DNA of 64,000 nucleotides from Tethya wilhelma (Eukaryota; Porifera; Demospongiae; Tethyida; Tethyidae): NCBI GenBank assembly GCA_964030475.1, contig CAXIPT010000001.1, positions 26,446,425 to 26,510,424 of the forward strand, read 5' to 3'. Shown piece by piece: positions 62,928 to 64,000 of this stretch (position 1 is its first letter; each line of letters starts with the position of its first letter). The notes under the pieces were generated by a model. It saw only the letters and a program-made list of their open reading frames with translations, ran no database searches and was not told where the DNA came from. The position numbers and the translations under genes were made by a program.

Positions 62928-63941
62928 TTAAGGGGACACCAGCTCCAACTCACAGAGCAGTGGGAAGTGGTCTGAAGGAAAATGAGGGTTAGGACAACCG
63001 ATAATCTTGAACTGCTTCAACCACTCCATGCTAACGGGACCCAACATCCCGAGGGGAGTCAAAAAGTTCGCACTGTAAAACACATAATCAATGACTCCGT
63101 TAAAATCGTACGTGTAGTTGGTGAAGGGCATCTGCCCACCATTGTAGACGTGCTTCAAGTTGAACTGGTGAACCAGCTCCGGTTTACCCATCGGAGAACG
63201 CATGCCCGGTCTCACAGAGGCACTGAATCTTGCGAGAAACCCTTCGTAACCGTGATGTAAGAGATCAGGGTGATCGGTCGGGATCCGTCCGTTCATGAGG
63301 TACTGTAGCACGCTCGAATCGGGGAGGGAGTTGAGATCAGCACACACCACCACTGGTATACCAGGTGTCCCGGGTATGGCCGTCTTGAACCCAATGCCCC
63401 TCTCGTTTTGAGCTCTAATTACGATGCCGTCCAACTCGTTCATCAGCATGATGGTCTGGATGAGTTTGACGTCACTGAACTCGGGGTCCCAGTGAATGTG
63501 GGCATTGGCAACTAGGAGGTGCTGAGGTGGCAGGTGAGGTGCGTTGGCGTTCTTCACTTCCAGAAGAGCGGCAATCCCAATGTTATCTCTTGGCATCACA
63601 CGATTCAGCATGGCATCCGAGCCTTCTGCGTGTGCCATGGCTAGTTGGTTGAACTCAACAAGATACTTGTCAATCATCGAAAACCTGTAAGCATGGATGA
63701 TTGTGTGTGTGGATTGTTGAATAAAAGCAGTCTGCTGTAGACTGAAGGTATACACGTAGTGCTAACAATCATAAGCTCAAACGTACTTTGACTTGTGGTA
63801 GAAGATTGCACATCCATCCACAAACTTCCTGTCGTGTTCTGCCATTGTTCTTGCTCTTGATTTGGGACTGAAGATGCCCTCGTATCCCTGTCTACTCAAT
63901 TCAGGAAGGAAGAAAGAATAGTACTGATCAGTTTCCACTTC
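62928..63941 (-). CDS. CNOT6L: CCR4-NOT deadenylase subunit 6/6-like, C-terminal two exons, partial
   Basis: Catalytic poly(A) nuclease of the CCR4-NOT complex, cytoplasmic mRNA deadenylation. Exons 63941-63787 and 63684-62928 are the 3' end; the gene continues beyond the window, so the N-terminal leucine-rich repeats are not seen. Visible exonuclease-endonuclease-phosphatase motifs: YYSFFLPELSRQGYEGIF, GCAIFYHKSKF, VEFNQLAMA, LLVANAHIHWDPEFSDVKL, VVCADLNSLPDSSV with the metal/catalytic Asp and Asn, IDYVFYS, and PSDHFPLLCELEL with the terminal Asp-His pair. Cannot distinguish CNOT6 from CNOT6L, since the single animal gene predates that split. Stop TAA at 62930-62928. Confidence 0.93.
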
Positions 63942-63954
63942 CTGGTGGGAGATG

Positions 63955-64000
63955 TGTGTGTGTGTGTGTGTGTGTGTCTGTGTGTGTGTGTGTGTGTGTG
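63955..64000. repeat. (GT)n microsatellite at the window edge
   Basis: GT tract in a CNOT6/6L intron, continuing past the window end. Confidence 0.9.

Overview
This 64 kb window is metazoan nuclear DNA. Genes have many short exons with GT..AG introns, intergenic space is AT-rich, and there are many dinucleotide microsatellites and short foldback elements. No ribosomal, plastid or bacterial operon features are visible. The gene set (PSMB6, SRM, TMEM222, MIIP, CNOT6/6L, synaptobrevins, a DUF4291 protein) and the lineage-specific secreted families suggest a non-bilaterian animal, most likely a sponge. That placement is inference. Four single N bases (33323, 35192, 38338, 44132) look like joins in a draft assembly.

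Layout, left to right. 0-1.5 kb: complete proteasome beta subunit PSMB6 (+). 2-9.5 kb: two synaptobrevin-like genes (-), VAMP-C and VAMP-B. 11.8-12.1 kb: small secreted Cys protein (-). 12.7-17.6 kb: a third synaptobrevin, VAMP-A (+), with two alternative last exons; all three share the same intron phases and at least two have a start codon split by an intron. 18.3-25.6 kb: two tandem spermidine synthase genes (-). 26.1-29.3 kb: an U2-type snRNA gene (-) split by a site-specific non-LTR retrotransposon with reverse transcriptase and a C-terminal restriction-like endonuclease, flanked by an exact 39-bp duplication of the snRNA. The snRNA is unusual: its 5' end and 3' stem-loops are U2-like, but its branch-site recognition segment and Sm site resemble U12. 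30.3-31.9 kb: TMEM222 (+). 32.6-36.6 kb: unrecognised gene (-) broken up by repeats. 38.9-42.7 kb: MIIP (-), whose first intron holds an intact DUF4291 gene (+). 42.7-44.1 kb: second, nearly identical PSMB6, cut at an N before its last exon. 44-47.5 kb: repeats and a stray copy of the TMEM222 last exon.

47.8-61.4 kb is an accessory cluster, all on the minus strand, of two secreted families. Family S (three copies: one broken, two intact, plus two relic fragments) is a roughly 190-residue single-domain secreted protein. Family T (two copies) has a signal peptide, a glycine-rich hydrophobic segment, a helical region loosely recalling the N-terminal helical bundle of delta-endotoxin-type pore formers, and a separate exon coding an acidic repetitive tail. 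Copy T-A is frame-broken near its signal peptide; T-B looks intact. The cluster order S, S, T, T, S suggests co-expanded secreted partners; function is unknown. 62.9-64 kb: 3' end of a CCR4-type deadenylase CNOT6/6L (-), running off the window.

The points most worth a second look are the U2/U12-like hybrid snRNA and its insertion, the secreted S/T cluster, the synaptobrevin cluster (alternative tails, Lys at the zero layer in one paralogue), and a transposon whose 5-bp target duplication is supported by an empty-site paralogue within this window.
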